Positions 34,650 to 46,000 of a stretch of DNA of 64,000 nt are shown piece by piece (position 1 is the first letter of the stretch; every line of letters begins with the position of its first letter). Where the stretch lies: positions 369,394 through 433,393 of the forward strand of contig WTPW01000314.1 of the NCBI GenBank assembly GCA_009809945.1, in the 5' to 3' direction. Position numbers and translations under genes: made by a program. A model generated the notes under the pieces. The model was given only the letters and a program-made list of their open reading frames with translations, made no database searches and had not been told where the DNA came from. The DNA comes from Gigaspora margarita (taxonomy: Eukaryota; Glomeromycota; Glomeromycetes; Diversisporales; Gigasporaceae).

Positions 34650-35800
34650 ATTTTGTTTATTTTTTTTGTTTATAATTTAGATCTTCTATCAATTTTACAT
34701 TATTTTTTCATTTTTGTTTTGTTATTTTTTGGTTTTATTTCATTTTGTTTAGTTTTGTTTAGTTTTGTTTTGTTTTTTTTTATTTTTTCATTTATTTATT
34801 ATTTTTTATTTTTTTTATTTTATTTTTACACTTTACAAAAATACTAACCCTAACTTTACTAGCACTTTGCAAAAAATCCAATGACTTTTCACCACTTTGT
34901 GCAAGCCAACTCAGCCTTTCGACACTTTGCAAGAACATACAACTGATTTCCTTAGCAATTTCAAAAATGCAAGTTTTTACAAGTTTTCACAAGTTTTTGC
35001 AAGGTTTCACTTCATTTATTTTTTGTTTTATGTTTTTTGTTTTTGTTTTTTTTTTTGTTTTATTTTTATTTATTTTATTCTAGCACTTTGTAAAAACCTT
35101 TGATGATTTCTGAATCACAAAAACACAAAGTTTTACTTCCAGGAAATGGAGATTTGGGGCTTTGTTTATTTTTTTATTAATTTATTTTATTCTAGCACTT
35201 TGCAAAAATCTTAATGATTTTTGAATCAAAGAACATGAACTCTTACTTCTAGAAAATGGGATTTGGGCTTTATTTATTTTTTATTTAGTTTGCTTACATT
35301 TTTGTGTTTCTTTTTTTTTACTTATTTTTTAATTTTATTTTATTTTATTTATTCTTTTTTCAGAATTTTGCAAAAAAACAATCTGACTTTTCTGGCACTT
35401 TACAAGAACAAAAATTTTAACTTCTCTAGTACTTTGCAAGAAGTAGTAAATATGTGCGAATATAAGTGAATATAATAGTTTATTTTTTTTTGTTTTCGTT
35501 TTTTTTGTTACTTTTTTTTTGTTTTTTGTTTGTTTTCTTTTTTACTTCTTTCAGAACTTTGCAAGAAAATAACATAACTATTCTGGCACTTTAAAAGAAC
35601 ACCAATTCAAACTTCTCTGGCACTTTGCAAAAAGTAGCAAATATGAGTGAATATAAGCGAATATAAGTGAATATAAGCGAATATAAGCGAATATAATAGT
35701 TTATTTTTTTTTGTTTTCATTTTTTTCATTATTTTTTTCAGTTTTGTTCTTTTTTAGTTTTAATTTTTTGTCATTTTTTTATAATAATATATAATAAAAT
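34650..35800. repeat. T-rich array with recurring CACTTTGCAAGAA word
   Basis: Alternating T-rich blocks (TTTTATTTTATTTTTATT) and copies of CACTTTGCAA(G/A)AA at about 34860, 34924, 35190, 35555 and 35620. Several more are diverged, some about 33 bp apart. A 10-bp tandem GCGAATATAA / GTGAATATAA lies at 35645-35700. The reading frames here are short and Phe/Leu-rich by composition. Confidence 0.6.
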
Positions 35801-35929
35801 ATGTACTGTATTATTGCGAAATAACGATCATGTGCATTATTTTAAAAATTGCATCTTCTAAAAATAGCATACTTGGTTTTGAAATAACGCCCATGTGCAT
35901 CCCAAAATAGCATGCACTATATATAGAAT

Positions 35930-36190
35930 ACTATTTAATCGAATGCATAACAAAGATGTTTAACGAATGCTTCATATTTATTCCTTTTAGCTTTAATTGC
36001 TTCAAGAATAACTATCATTAAATGTTCAATTAACACTACCCTTATTCTAGCAGGATAATAAATTGTTACGGCCATTCTTTTTGATTTAATACTGGAATAT
36101 AATTTTTGATAATAAACGAATGCTTTATGCACATCCTTTTTAAAGTTAGAACTATAATGGCCTTAGAGTGCTATATAATGATAAAAAGAA
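35930..36190 (-). pseudogene. Small broken coding remnant, possibly Sel1-like
   Basis: Minus-strand peptide with GHYSSNFKKDVHKAFVYYQK and, 40 residues on, KYEAFVKHLCYAFD before a stop. HKAFVYYQK resembles the AFxYYQK helix of Sel1 repeats, which are abundant in these fungi, but the spacing and the middle part do not fit well and an in-frame stop precedes it. Sel1 is a suggestion only. Confidence 0.25.
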
Positions 36191-36221
36191 CAAAAAAAAT
36201 AAGATCATAAATCTACAGGTG

Positions 36222-36340
36222 ATACCTGATTATAATCTGGTTCTCATTCATCCTGCCCTTTCTCTTCATTCATTGCACCTAGCGCCCTGCCTGTTGTCAT
36301 GTGTATCAAGTTGAATGTGCCGCACCATAATGATACTTTA
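36222..36340. repeat. Repeat shared with 57470-57570 (inverted)
   Basis: The segment with CTGATTATAATCTGG, TCCTGCCCTTT, ATTGCACCTAG, GTTGTCATGT and CAAGTTGAATG corresponds in order and inverted to the end of the 57.2-kb tandem array and the DNA after it. It therefore belongs to a dispersed family. Confidence 0.65.
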
Positions 36341-36344
36341 TATA

Positions 36345-36995
36345 TGTGCAAGTTTTAAAAAATAAATAATTCACTTTTTACTATCGCTACGTAAAAGTTC
36401 AACAATAGGTTAATTGTTCCTATATATATATATATTAAGGTTTAGATTTTCAGTGCTGGTACAGGATAAAAAATTGGTTACCTCAAAATAGTGCATATGC
36501 ACGCACTCAAAATAGTGCGCAGGTGATCGAATCACTGTGCAGATGTGCATTATTTTGTGGTAATACAGTAATATTTAAAATATAATGTATATTAATAAAT
36601 AAAAAAATAAAATTTTTATTAAATTGCAAAAACTTGCAAATATTGTTTATTTAATTTAAAATATAATTAATATATATATAATAATAATAATAAATAAAAT
36701 TTTATATTAAAATTGTAAAAACTTGTGAAAACTAGTCAAAACTTGTAAAAACCTGTAAAACATTATAATATTATTAATTGATATCATGTCAGATATATAT
36801 CAATATCAGATATATATTGATTACTATTACTATTGATAAAAATCAGCAGAGGTAATAAGCATTGATATATATCTAACCTGTTTAGTAATTGATATATATC
36901 TATATATAAAATTTGCCAATGATTATTATAAAAACTACTAGATTAGAGTTGTGACCCATATTTTTTAAAACTTTATCTAAGAAGCAATCTATATA
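36345..36995. other. AT-rich spacer
   Basis: Short repeats of CAAAACTTG / AAAACCTGTAAAA (36640-36760) and GATATATATC words (36780-36905). No gene or transposon end was identified. Confidence 0.45.
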
Positions 36996-36997
36996 AA

Positions 36998-36999
<2 letters not shown>

Positions 37000-37031
<32 letters not shown>

Positions 37032-38815
37032 AGAACTAGACTTTTTAGCTAAAGACTTTTTAGTTTACTTTATAATCTCTATAAATTGTCTAACTGATTT
37101 AGTATTAGAATTAATTTGAAATACTTGTTTTGACTTTAGACTTTGTTTTTTCTAAAAGCTATTTGTTCTTCTACAAGCTTATCAATATCTGCATTAGAAT
37201 AAAATTTCTATTGCTATGCTATAGTGGGGTTTGAAATAAAATAATAAAATATGCTCCAGATAATTATTTAGCTTTATATATTTCAATTTCTTCAAGTTGA
37301 GAAATTAACTTATTTACTAGTTTGTTAATTTTAATATATTGAACCTCATATTGATTATTAAGAGAAAGTTTACAAAAAAATTGTAATTAAATTTGTTGTT
37401 TATCTATTCCTGCAAGTCTTGCCAATTTGAATAATTTTGAATAAAAACAGCCAATTGGATCACTTTTTTGAAAAAGTAGAATCAAAACTGTTTATTGTTT
37501 TTTTTGCAATAACTATAAAATAATTGTTTTTAAACCAATATAATACTTGACCAGGACAAATTTCTGGTACAACTATAGTATTACCTGCATTAACATTTGG
37601 TATATTGGGTAATCAATTAATGGGTCATCCATCTGCAAAAAACAATCTTTATTAAATACTATATAAGCTAGAATTACAATATTACTAGCTTGACTATTTG
37701 CTCAATTTAAGACTTGCACCTATTTGAATTGCAGTTCATTTTTGAACTGCATTTAAAATAGCTTGTCTAGTATTATTTAGTAAATTTCTTAATTTCCAAT
37801 TTTTTCTTTTAATATTTCTTTTATACCAATTTTTAGTATCTTTTTTAAGATATATTTTAAAAAATTCATAAATGTAAACTCTATTAGCATGTTTGCTAGC
37901 TACATTAATTTCTGCTAATATAAAATATAATAAAAAATTATTAATAAATTCTTCTGAATCTTTAGTAAGGTATCTATAAAAATTCTGAAGTTCATATTCT
38001 GCTATTCTTATTTGTTGTATATTTGGTGGGTTATTCTATAGTTCAAAAATTTGTTGATTTAAATTATTAATTAATTATTCTGAATTTAAGACTTATGCTT
38101 TCAACTTATTTCATTTATTTTATCTAATATCAAGCCGAATATCTATAAGTAATTGATTATTTTTTAAAGTTTTGTATTTATTTTTTTATTTAGTATATTA
38201 ATTTGTTGTAAAATTTAAAAAATATATAGTAATTGCTCCACCTGTTTTACAATTTTGTAGTTGCTAATCAGTTTATTTATTTTTAAATTTTAATACAAAG
38301 TTTTCTAAAAACAATTCTAATATTTGTCTTTTTTGTATATAAATTGTAATTCAACTATCAAGTTCTCAAGATTTAAATAAATTATGTTGTATTCTATAGC
38401 TATTATATATCTAGTAAAGAAGATCATAGTCATTTTGTAGTATTATTAACTGGACTTGTAAATTAGCTAATTGTGTTTGTGAATTAGCTAATTGAGTTTG
38501 CAAATTTATTATTTGGGTTTGCAAATTTCCTACTTGATTTTTTGTATTGATTGCATATATATTAACTTGTTGATATATATTTAGTACCAATTTTTTAAAC
38601 CTATTTGTTGTATTAAAAGTTGTATTAAGATAATTTACAATACTATTTATTGTAGTTGCTATTGTAATTGGGCTTTGAAAATATTATTTAATTTTATCAA
38701 TCTTTTATTAAATCCTATTATTTTAGATTATAGCTTGATTTTTAAGTAGAGATAATCGAGATGATCCTGGTTGTTGTGCTATATCTATAGTATTATTGAA
38801 ATTTTTATAGAAAAC
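37000..38815 (-). pseudogene. Gag-like retroelement remnant
   Basis: Minus-strand decayed protein. Near its start are TIDIAQQPGSSRLSLL and a clear heptad repeat (NLQTQIINLQTQLANSQTQL, about 38450-38560). Further on are IRIAEYELQNFYRYLTKDSE, FKIYLKKDTKNWYKRNIK, KNWKLRNLLNNTRQAILNAV and WPINWLPNIPNVNAGNTIVV. It ends in a Lys tract encoded by 30 T on the plus strand (36999-37028). A coiled coil followed by a helical domain is the layout of some Ty3/gypsy gag proteins in these fungi. Many stops and frameshifts are present. The T run could also be a poly(A) tail of a retrocopy. Confidence 0.42.
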
Positions 38816-38846
38816 AAAAATTTTTTTTTGAGTTTGTTTATTTCTT

Positions 38847-38993
38847 TGGGAAGTAACAAAAATTAGGTGATTTTCTAGGAGGTAAAAAAAGTTAAAATAA
38901 TATATAAGAACCTGACCAACTTTATATTAAAAAGGAGGAAGGGAGGTAGATCTCTGATAAAAAATAATCAAATAATTAATAATACTACCTTTT
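38847..38993. repeat. Diverged copy of the G-rich PIF-like MITE
   Basis: Follows the same order as 23995-24146: GTAACAAAAATTAGGTGATTTT, then GAACCTGACCAACTTTATAT, then AGATCTCTGATAAAAAATAA. Its ends are too worn to call a target duplication. Confidence 0.55.
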
Positions 38994-39499
38994 CTGAAAA
39001 AATACTAACTGCTTTTCTAAATATTGTAATTTGCAGACTTTATCTTGTATTGCTAATAAAGCAATTTAAATTGTCCAATTCTTTTACTATCTTTTTGTTT
39101 TATTATTGTGAATAAAAAAAAATATTGTCTATTTTGATAATACAAATAGATTCTGGAAAAACTCATGAACTAGATATATTTATTGTTACAGATTATAATA
39201 AAATTAGATTATACTGAAATTTAGGGTCTCAATTTAAAAATATAAGCACTGCTAAAATCTATCTATACTTCTTTTTAAATAATCCTAACCCTAAAACCTA
39301 ATCTAACTATAAAAAAAAATTTAACAAAAAAGGCCCAAAAAATTTTTAAAAATTTGTCATAAAATAATTTAAATTTCATTATAATCTGATTTCATTATAA
39401 TCTGTCACATTTATTGATTTGTATAAAATTTATTAGCAATCTAATAGCTATTAGAGAATTGTAAAAAAAACTATATAAAGTTTCTCTAAAAGCTGAACA

Positions 39500-40890
39500 T
39501 GATTTTTCTATAGATGAAGTGCATAATTGGCTTGAAAACAGGCTTTATTGATTTATAAACCTCAACTAAGATTTATTTCTAGAACCTTATTTAATAGTAT
39601 ACAAGTTTCTAATAAATGTCATCAAGCAGATCTTTTTTAATACTTTATAATTGAATTAATAATATAACTTATAAAGATTGCTTATATATAGTAGTAGTAG
39701 CTTTATGATTTAAGTGGGCAGTTTTTTTAACAGATAAAACATTTAGTGGTATTGATAAAGCCTTTAATTACTGATCTAGATATGATTAGCATTATTTTAT
39801 ATTAGAATTTAGGGAACTTACTATGTTTTTTATTATATACTAAAATCTGACAACTGCGATATATTAAGTAATTTTTTTATTAAGTTAACAGCTCAAGTCA
39901 ATTAATTAAAAGTTGTAGAACTTATTGTATTGCACCTAATAGTAGTTAGACTATTCATATCAGCCTAGTGTATGCTAAGATATTGCTAAAAAAAGATTGG
40001 CTTACTATATAAAATATCTAGTTTGTTTTATAGAATTTATATAATCAGCCAATCATTTTTTTAGTGATATCTCAATATATACTAGGCCGATTTGAATGAT
40101 CTAACTGCCATTAAATGCGTCTTAGTAAGTTCTACAACTTTCAATTAATTGACTCAAGCTATTAACTTAATAAAAAAATTATTTACTATAGTTATAGTTG
40201 TTAGATTTCAATATATAATAAAATTTTATATTGTATTTATCCCCAAAATTTACTATTGTCCCAATATGGTAGTAGTGCCATTCTTATCCAGATTATCAAT
40301 TAAAAAAGTTTATAGTAATTCCAAATGCTCTCTTATTGGCCAAAATTATTAATAGTAGATTCTGGTTCTGAATTTAAATCTGGTTGTAGTGAATTAATAG
40401 AAAATATAATGTTAAAAGTAAAATTGTAAGTCAAGATATTGCTAAAAGATTTAATCATATTTTTGCTAAAAGATTATTTTATTTACAAGATACTTCAGAT
40501 TTATTATTGCTATTAACTAATAGATCAAAAGCTTGGGTAAAAAATCTTCCAATTATTGTTAATGATTTAAATAATTCTATAACTTACTTTCTTGGTATAT
40601 TTCTGCTAAGGCTAATAAAAAAGAAACAAGTTATTTTATATCTTTTAAATTAAAAAATAGATCTATAGGCTTTGATGAATTTAAGCTATTTTATAATATC
40701 TTAGTAAGATATTTACTTGTACCTAGTAAGCTAGACATGGAACAGATTGTAAATGGTCTTCTCAGGTTTATTATATTTATAAAGCTTTGGTGCAAAAAAA
40801 TTAGTCTATCTTATATTGGCTAAAAAATAATGAGTACAATGGATCTAAAAGATTTTTTTGTATTAGAAGAGCTCCAAGTTATTAAAAAAT
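39500..40890 (+). pseudogene. Retroelement integrase remnant, split by a MITE
   Basis: Plus-strand pieces read across stops: DEVHNWLENRLYW, HQADLF, VVVALWFKWAVFLTDK (39510-39760), then after a MITE WPKLLIVDSGSEFKSG (about 40330-40385). Next are IAKRFNHIFAKRLFYLQDTS, LLLTNRSKAWVKNLPIIV and NDLNNSITYFLGI (40430-40600), then GFDEFKLFYNILVRYLL (to about 40720). DSGSEF and the ERFN-like KRFN helix match the second D and the E region of an rve integrase core (the E itself reads K). The order fits integrase genes of retrotransposons in related fungi. No RT or protease was found nearby in this orientation. Confidence 0.55.
39806..40255. repeat. MITE inside the integrase remnant
   Basis: Arms over 150 bp: TATTATATACTAAAATCTGA near 39831, TAATTTTTTTATTAAGTTAA at 39869, and GTCAATTAATTAAAAGTTGT. 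All are inverted on the right up to about 40255. It separates the DEVHNWLE and VDSGSEF halves of the integrase. The outer limits are approximate. Confidence 0.62.
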
Positions 40891-40894
40891 TGCA

Positions 40895-41990
40895 ACTATT
40901 ATCTCAGTAGGTACTTACTAGTTAAAATATTTATAATGTAAAAGATGCTCATAAAATGCTTCAAGTTAGTATTTCTAATTTCTGAGTTATTAATTTATAT
41001 TAAATATAAAATTATTTAATTAATATTTTATATAAAAAATTTAAAGCTAACTATCTTTGTAATACTTAACTCAAAAAAAATTTGTAATAAAGCTTGTACT
41101 TATTTTAAGAGGTGTTAGTATTATTGAAAATCAAAAATATATTATTCTTGTACAGTTTGTAAATAATGTGCTAAGCATATTAGAGAATATTATATTATGC
41201 AATATTATAAAAAATTACTTGAAAAGTCTCAAAAATTAGATAGCAATTATGTTTGCTTAATGGGGATCAATTAAAAAGATATCTTAGATTTTTATATTTG
41301 GAAGACCTTAGAAAGTTAGTTTTAATAATAATTTGAAAAAATATTTTGTTTTATATTTTTTTTGTACTTTAAAAGATTTTAGAATACTTATTTGATAACA
41401 ACTCAAAGATAAACTTAGTATTTTAGAGAAAAGACTTAGCAGTAAAACTTAGTAGTAGGACTTAGTAGTTAGGCTATGTTTTTTCATATTTTAAAACTTT
41501 AAGAATAATTGTTTATAATAGCTAAGTCTCATCTCTGTAAGGTAAAACTTAGCATTTGATATTGAAAGATAAAACATAGTAACCTTTTGTTTATAGCAAT
41601 AAATTGGCATTAGAATAAAATATAGAATACTTTTAAAAATAGTAAACATTTTAAGCTTGCAATAGCAATCAAAATACATATTCAGACACTTTGTATCTTT
41701 AGTGTTTTTTGAGTATTGAAAGGCAAGAAGTATAGTATAATTTTTTGATATCTTATTTATATATTAAATTAGGCCAAGAAGGCTATATATAATACATTTT
41801 TTTGATCTCAAAACTGCTAATTTAATACCAAATAGCCTATTTATAACTAAATTCAAATCTAAATCTGTTTTGAGCATAAATTTAGTAGTAATTAGAAATA
41901 TGCTAAAAGATATTGAAAAAGGGTTAAAATCTATTCTAAATATATTTTATAATTTCTGTTTAGAACCTCTTTATTGTACTACTATTTGGG
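40895..41990. other. AT-rich DNA with unreadable coding traces
   Basis: Short Cys-containing peptides appear on the plus strand near 41090-41240 but no frame is long and no family is recognisable. ACTTAGTAGTAGGACTTAG repeats lie at 41425-41475. Confidence 0.4.
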
Positions 41991-41996
41991 TCTTAG

Positions 41997-42245
41997 TCTT
42001 AAAAATTATCTTGTAATATTTTCTAATCAAGCTAATTAAAAAAAAAATAGACCAAAATATTTATTCATATTTATATGCAATTCTCTTTTTGGCTTTATTG
42101 ATTCAATAGTTTATTTAACAAACTTATAAATTAATAAAGCCAAAAGATAAATTATATATAAATATAAATAGATATTTTGGTCTGTTTTTGTCTTAATTAG
42201 TTCAATCAAAAAATGTTGTAAGGTAATTTTTAAGGCAAAGACCCA
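41997..42245. repeat. 249-bp MITE with TGGGTC ends
   Basis: Arms of about 110 bp: TGGGTCTTAGTCTTAAAAAT at the left, the inverse of TGGGTCTTTGCCTTAAAAAT at the right. Both continue through TAGACCAAAATAT/CAGACCAAAATAT and TTTTGGCTTTATT. The loop is about 25 bp. Confidence 0.7.
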
Positions 42246-42257
42246 TCTATTAAATTA

Positions 42258-42545
42258 GGACCCTGGATGACTAGTACAAAAGTCATATGTTATACATTTT
42301 AGCAAAAATTCCCAAAATTTAATAAGCAAACAAAAATATTTTTTGCAATTATTTTGGCATTCAGTAGTTCAATTTGAATGAACTTTTTTTTTTAAAATGA
42401 AGTTCTTAGTAAGGCTCATCTAACAAAAAAGTTTATTCAATTCTGATTACTAGATCAAAAGTTATTTAGCAAAATGTAGTTTTGTCATTTTTAGCAAATT
42501 AGATCAAAATTGGCCAAAATCCAGTTATGATCTATATGAAAATAT
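42258..42545. repeat. AGGACCC subfamily B MITE, incomplete copy
   Basis: Starts AGGACCCTGGATGACTAGTA. The interior has AATGAAGTTCTTAGTAAGG, GTTTATTCAATTCTGATTAC and TTTTGTCATTTTTAGCAAA. It is the inverse of the complete copy at 61687-61961. The right terminal AGGACCC is missing. Confidence 0.6.
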
Positions 42546-42744
42546 ATAAAGTTCTGTTAGATTATTTTGGGTATATTAGTAAAAAAAAACTGTTTTTATA
42601 CTTTTAAATAAACTTGTAAAGAGGATTAAAAAGGTTTAGAATTCTCTTTTTCAGATTATTTAGTCAAAAATAATAATAAAGAATTATTACTTATTGCTAG
42701 TATGATAAATTACCACTTTCTGATTGACCAATCAGAATGCAAAA

Positions 42745-42746
<2 letters not shown>

Positions 42747-42778
<32 letters not shown>
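42747..42778 (-). other. Poly(A) tail of the LINE
   Basis: 32 consecutive T on the plus strand directly next to the 17-bp target duplication. A homopolymer this long suggests a recent insertion. Confidence 0.85.
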
Positions 42779-42779
<1 letters not shown>

Positions 42780-43004
42780 GCAATCCTGCCTTTATTGACT
42801 AAAGAATGTGTATAATCTAATACAAAGGTTTTCAACTACTGCCTTAAATCCTTCTTTTTCTACAATAAAGACTCACCCGGCTGCTTTAAAGTGCCCAGAT
42901 GCGATCTATCGCAGCAACCTTTTTCCTATCCTTAGGACTTCAACTTGCTGAAGGTACTCCCTTGGGTCAGTGGATGATGGTTGCTAGCCTTGTCAAGATT
43001 GTGT

Positions 43005-46000
43005 TTATGTTCGTTTAATTAGTGGTCTGTAGAGACCAGACCACCTAGGTTTCACATTAGTTTGGATCAAATTTGTTATCTGTTCCTCTACCCTAGACCA
43101 TACTATGTTCTTTTCTGCCGTGTGTTCTATAGTTACTCGCTCAGCGGACTTTTTGCCTGGCTCCTTTTTCTTGGTTTTGCTTCTTGAGGATTTTTNTCTT
43201 TTTTTCTTGGCCGTAATGTCATGATCCTTTTCCCAGTCATTAACGATCTCGCACCTGAAGGGCCAAATATCTCTTTTGAACGCTCTTCTGAGCTCATGTA
43301 AGTACTTTTTCTGAGTAGTTATCTCTTCTTTGCTTAAATCGTTAGAGGTAAAGAACACTCTTCTTATACAGTTTATGCAGTTTTCTAAACTGATTGGCCT
43401 TGTGGAACCTATTAGTGTTGCTTCTATGCTCGTAATATCGGCTGATGGATCTTCTTCTCGTTTTTTGCCTTTTCGATTCCTACCAGGTGTGCTTGGTTCG
43501 TTTAAGGCTGATTTTGCGGATTCAAGCTCAATTTTCTTCCAGAAACTTTCGTAGATTTTGCAACTTGCTAAATGGTCCAAGTCTTCTATTTCACATTTAC
43601 ATGCTATGCAGGTGGCATTTGGATACAGCACCGGGTTTCTTCGGTGTAGAATGCTTAAAGTCAGCAATAAATTGTTCAGACACTTCGTATCGAAAACCCA
43701 TTTTCTACTATTTTCCATACTTCTACATTTTGTTCCTGCATTTTTCCTGATATTCCGCCAAATTTCCTTCCAATCAATTACAACATCTCCATTATTTTTG
43801 TTCACTAATTCATCTATACTACTTGTTTGTAACCATTCTAGACTATAATACATGTTTGTAATACTATCTACTAAGCCTCTAATAGGGACATCTATTATAT
43901 GCCTTTTCCATCTCAGTACCACTTTTAACATCCTTGACCAATCTACGTTCCAATGAACAAACTTTTCCCCCCTACAACCTTCTTTCGCTAGCTTGTCTGC
44001 CTGCTCATTAAAGTATACTCTATCATAACCTTTTACCTTAACAAACTTGACATCTAACTCCTTGTGTTCGATGAGATCTGTAATCATTGCTAAAATACTT
44101 CCATTTTTAAGCTTCGATATTTTTGACTTTTTCTGATCAAATCTTATCTTTTTAATTATACTAATAGCATTAGCACTATCAGTATAAATGCTAANTTTAC
44201 ATTTTTGTGGCGTTACTAGAAGTGCTGCCCCTATTGCAGCTAATTCTGCTCTGGTTGAGGATGGCCAATCCTGTAAAGCTCCAGCGAATTGTGCTAAAAT
44301 TCGAGAGTTGGCTTGGTCCTGTTCATCAAGAATAATCTAGCCTATTCCCATTTTTCGTGGCTGGATACTATTTTCTAACACTTCTAGAGAGCCGTCCGTG
44401 TATATGCCTAATTTTTGACTTCTNGCTATATCGCGTGCAATTTTTTTAAACTNGTTTCTGCGCTCTTGCTCTGAAATGTACTTGTCGATTATTGCTCCTG
44501 TTACTGTTTTGATAATTACTTTTACGTCCTTGGCCATGTCTATCAAACCAAGTTCTTGCGATCTGTTAGACGTATGAAGAGCATTAATTGGAATTTCACA
44601 AAAGGCTTTGCTTGCTTCTTTCTTTTTAATTGTTCCTTTTTTCAAAGCCCTTNTGTTTTCACGAAATTTCTTCTTGAAGAGACATAACCCCTCGGGAGCT
44701 GCTTTGTCCAGTTGATACCCTGAGCACTGAATTAAAAGTTCATTATTTTCATTATCTCTAACCCAATGCTCAACTTCTAGAACTTCTTTTTTTAATTTTT
44801 TCTTAATTCTGCCTATCTCTATTTCTCCTCCATCATTACCGAACACAATCCATTCCAATTTCCTTTTGTCGTTCGAGATAGGCAGTAGAGTAGGTTGGGT
44901 GGCCCAGCTATTTCCATGTTCCAATATATAGCATGGCTTTAGTTCTCTTGTCGCCCTGTTTTGGCTAAGTAGCTCCTCTACTTTTTGGAACCAGAAGGGC
45001 TTTTTCCCGCAACCACTAAGGCCTTTAAGTTTCTGCAGTTGTGTCTATGTCAAAAGCTATGTTCTATCCCTACTGATCAGTTGTTCCACAACTATCCAGT
45101 GGTTGTTGCAGTTCTTTAGGAACCTTTTCCTTTCATTCGCATTTAACAATGACCGTATTTCTTTGGAAGTTTCGTCTGCTAACCTTAATGACTCTTCAAT
45201 GTCCTTACATTCTATGTTTATTTTAAGTGCTTTTGCTTCTTGTATCAGCTTGGCAATTAAATTAAACCTGAACTCGCTCCCTTTAATTCTGCTATTGCTC
45301 CACATTGTTATACACTCCTTGCATTTGCTGTCTAACTGGGCTTGTCTAAGCCTGATCCACGTAACTGTTCCTACAATTCCTGTGTTATTTAATCTTACAA
45401 TTAGACTTGTTATCTGCGTGCGAGTCTTGCCTGCCATATAGTTTTAAAGCCCAGGAGATTGCGGTAGTGTAGTATTCCACTTGCAGTAGATCTTGCTAGC
45501 CCGGACTTACTTTTGACTAGCATTAACCATGGTCTGTGCAGACGGTCACAAACCTGCTTGTTTACTATATGGCACTTTAATCTATACTCTATTCTCAGAA
45601 TTAAAACTTTGTTGTTAATATATTGTAAGTGCCCTACAGATACTTTCTTTTTCCTTAGTGTTCTTACGAGCCCGTGGATCTCTTGTTCTACTAGCTTTAC
45701 ACTACAGTTTGTCCCATTCTTTTCAGAAACCCATACACCAAGAAATCTTGCTGGGTTATCCTTTAACTTTGCAATTGTCTCAGTTCCATCACTGGCAAAA
45801 ATTCTATGGTCCTGGTCTGCTAGTTGCTTGGTTCATTTATAACTACCAATTCTGACTTCTTCTTATTAATTTTAATATCGTTCAGGTCATAGAATTCATC
45901 AGCCAGTTCTAATATTTCATCTAATTCTTCTTTGGACTTGGCAATCCAAGTTGTATCATCCGCATAAGCCAGGACTGATTGGTGCCATGATATCTCCTTA

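Noticed and set aside
35930-36190. Confident Sel1-repeat gene
   Set aside because: Only one helix-like word matches; spacing is wrong and the frame is broken, so it is listed as a low-confidence remnant only.
36999-37028. Poly(A) tail of a minus-strand retroposon
   Set aside because: The T run could equally encode a lysine tract of the gag-like remnant, and no target duplication was found next to it; left undecided.
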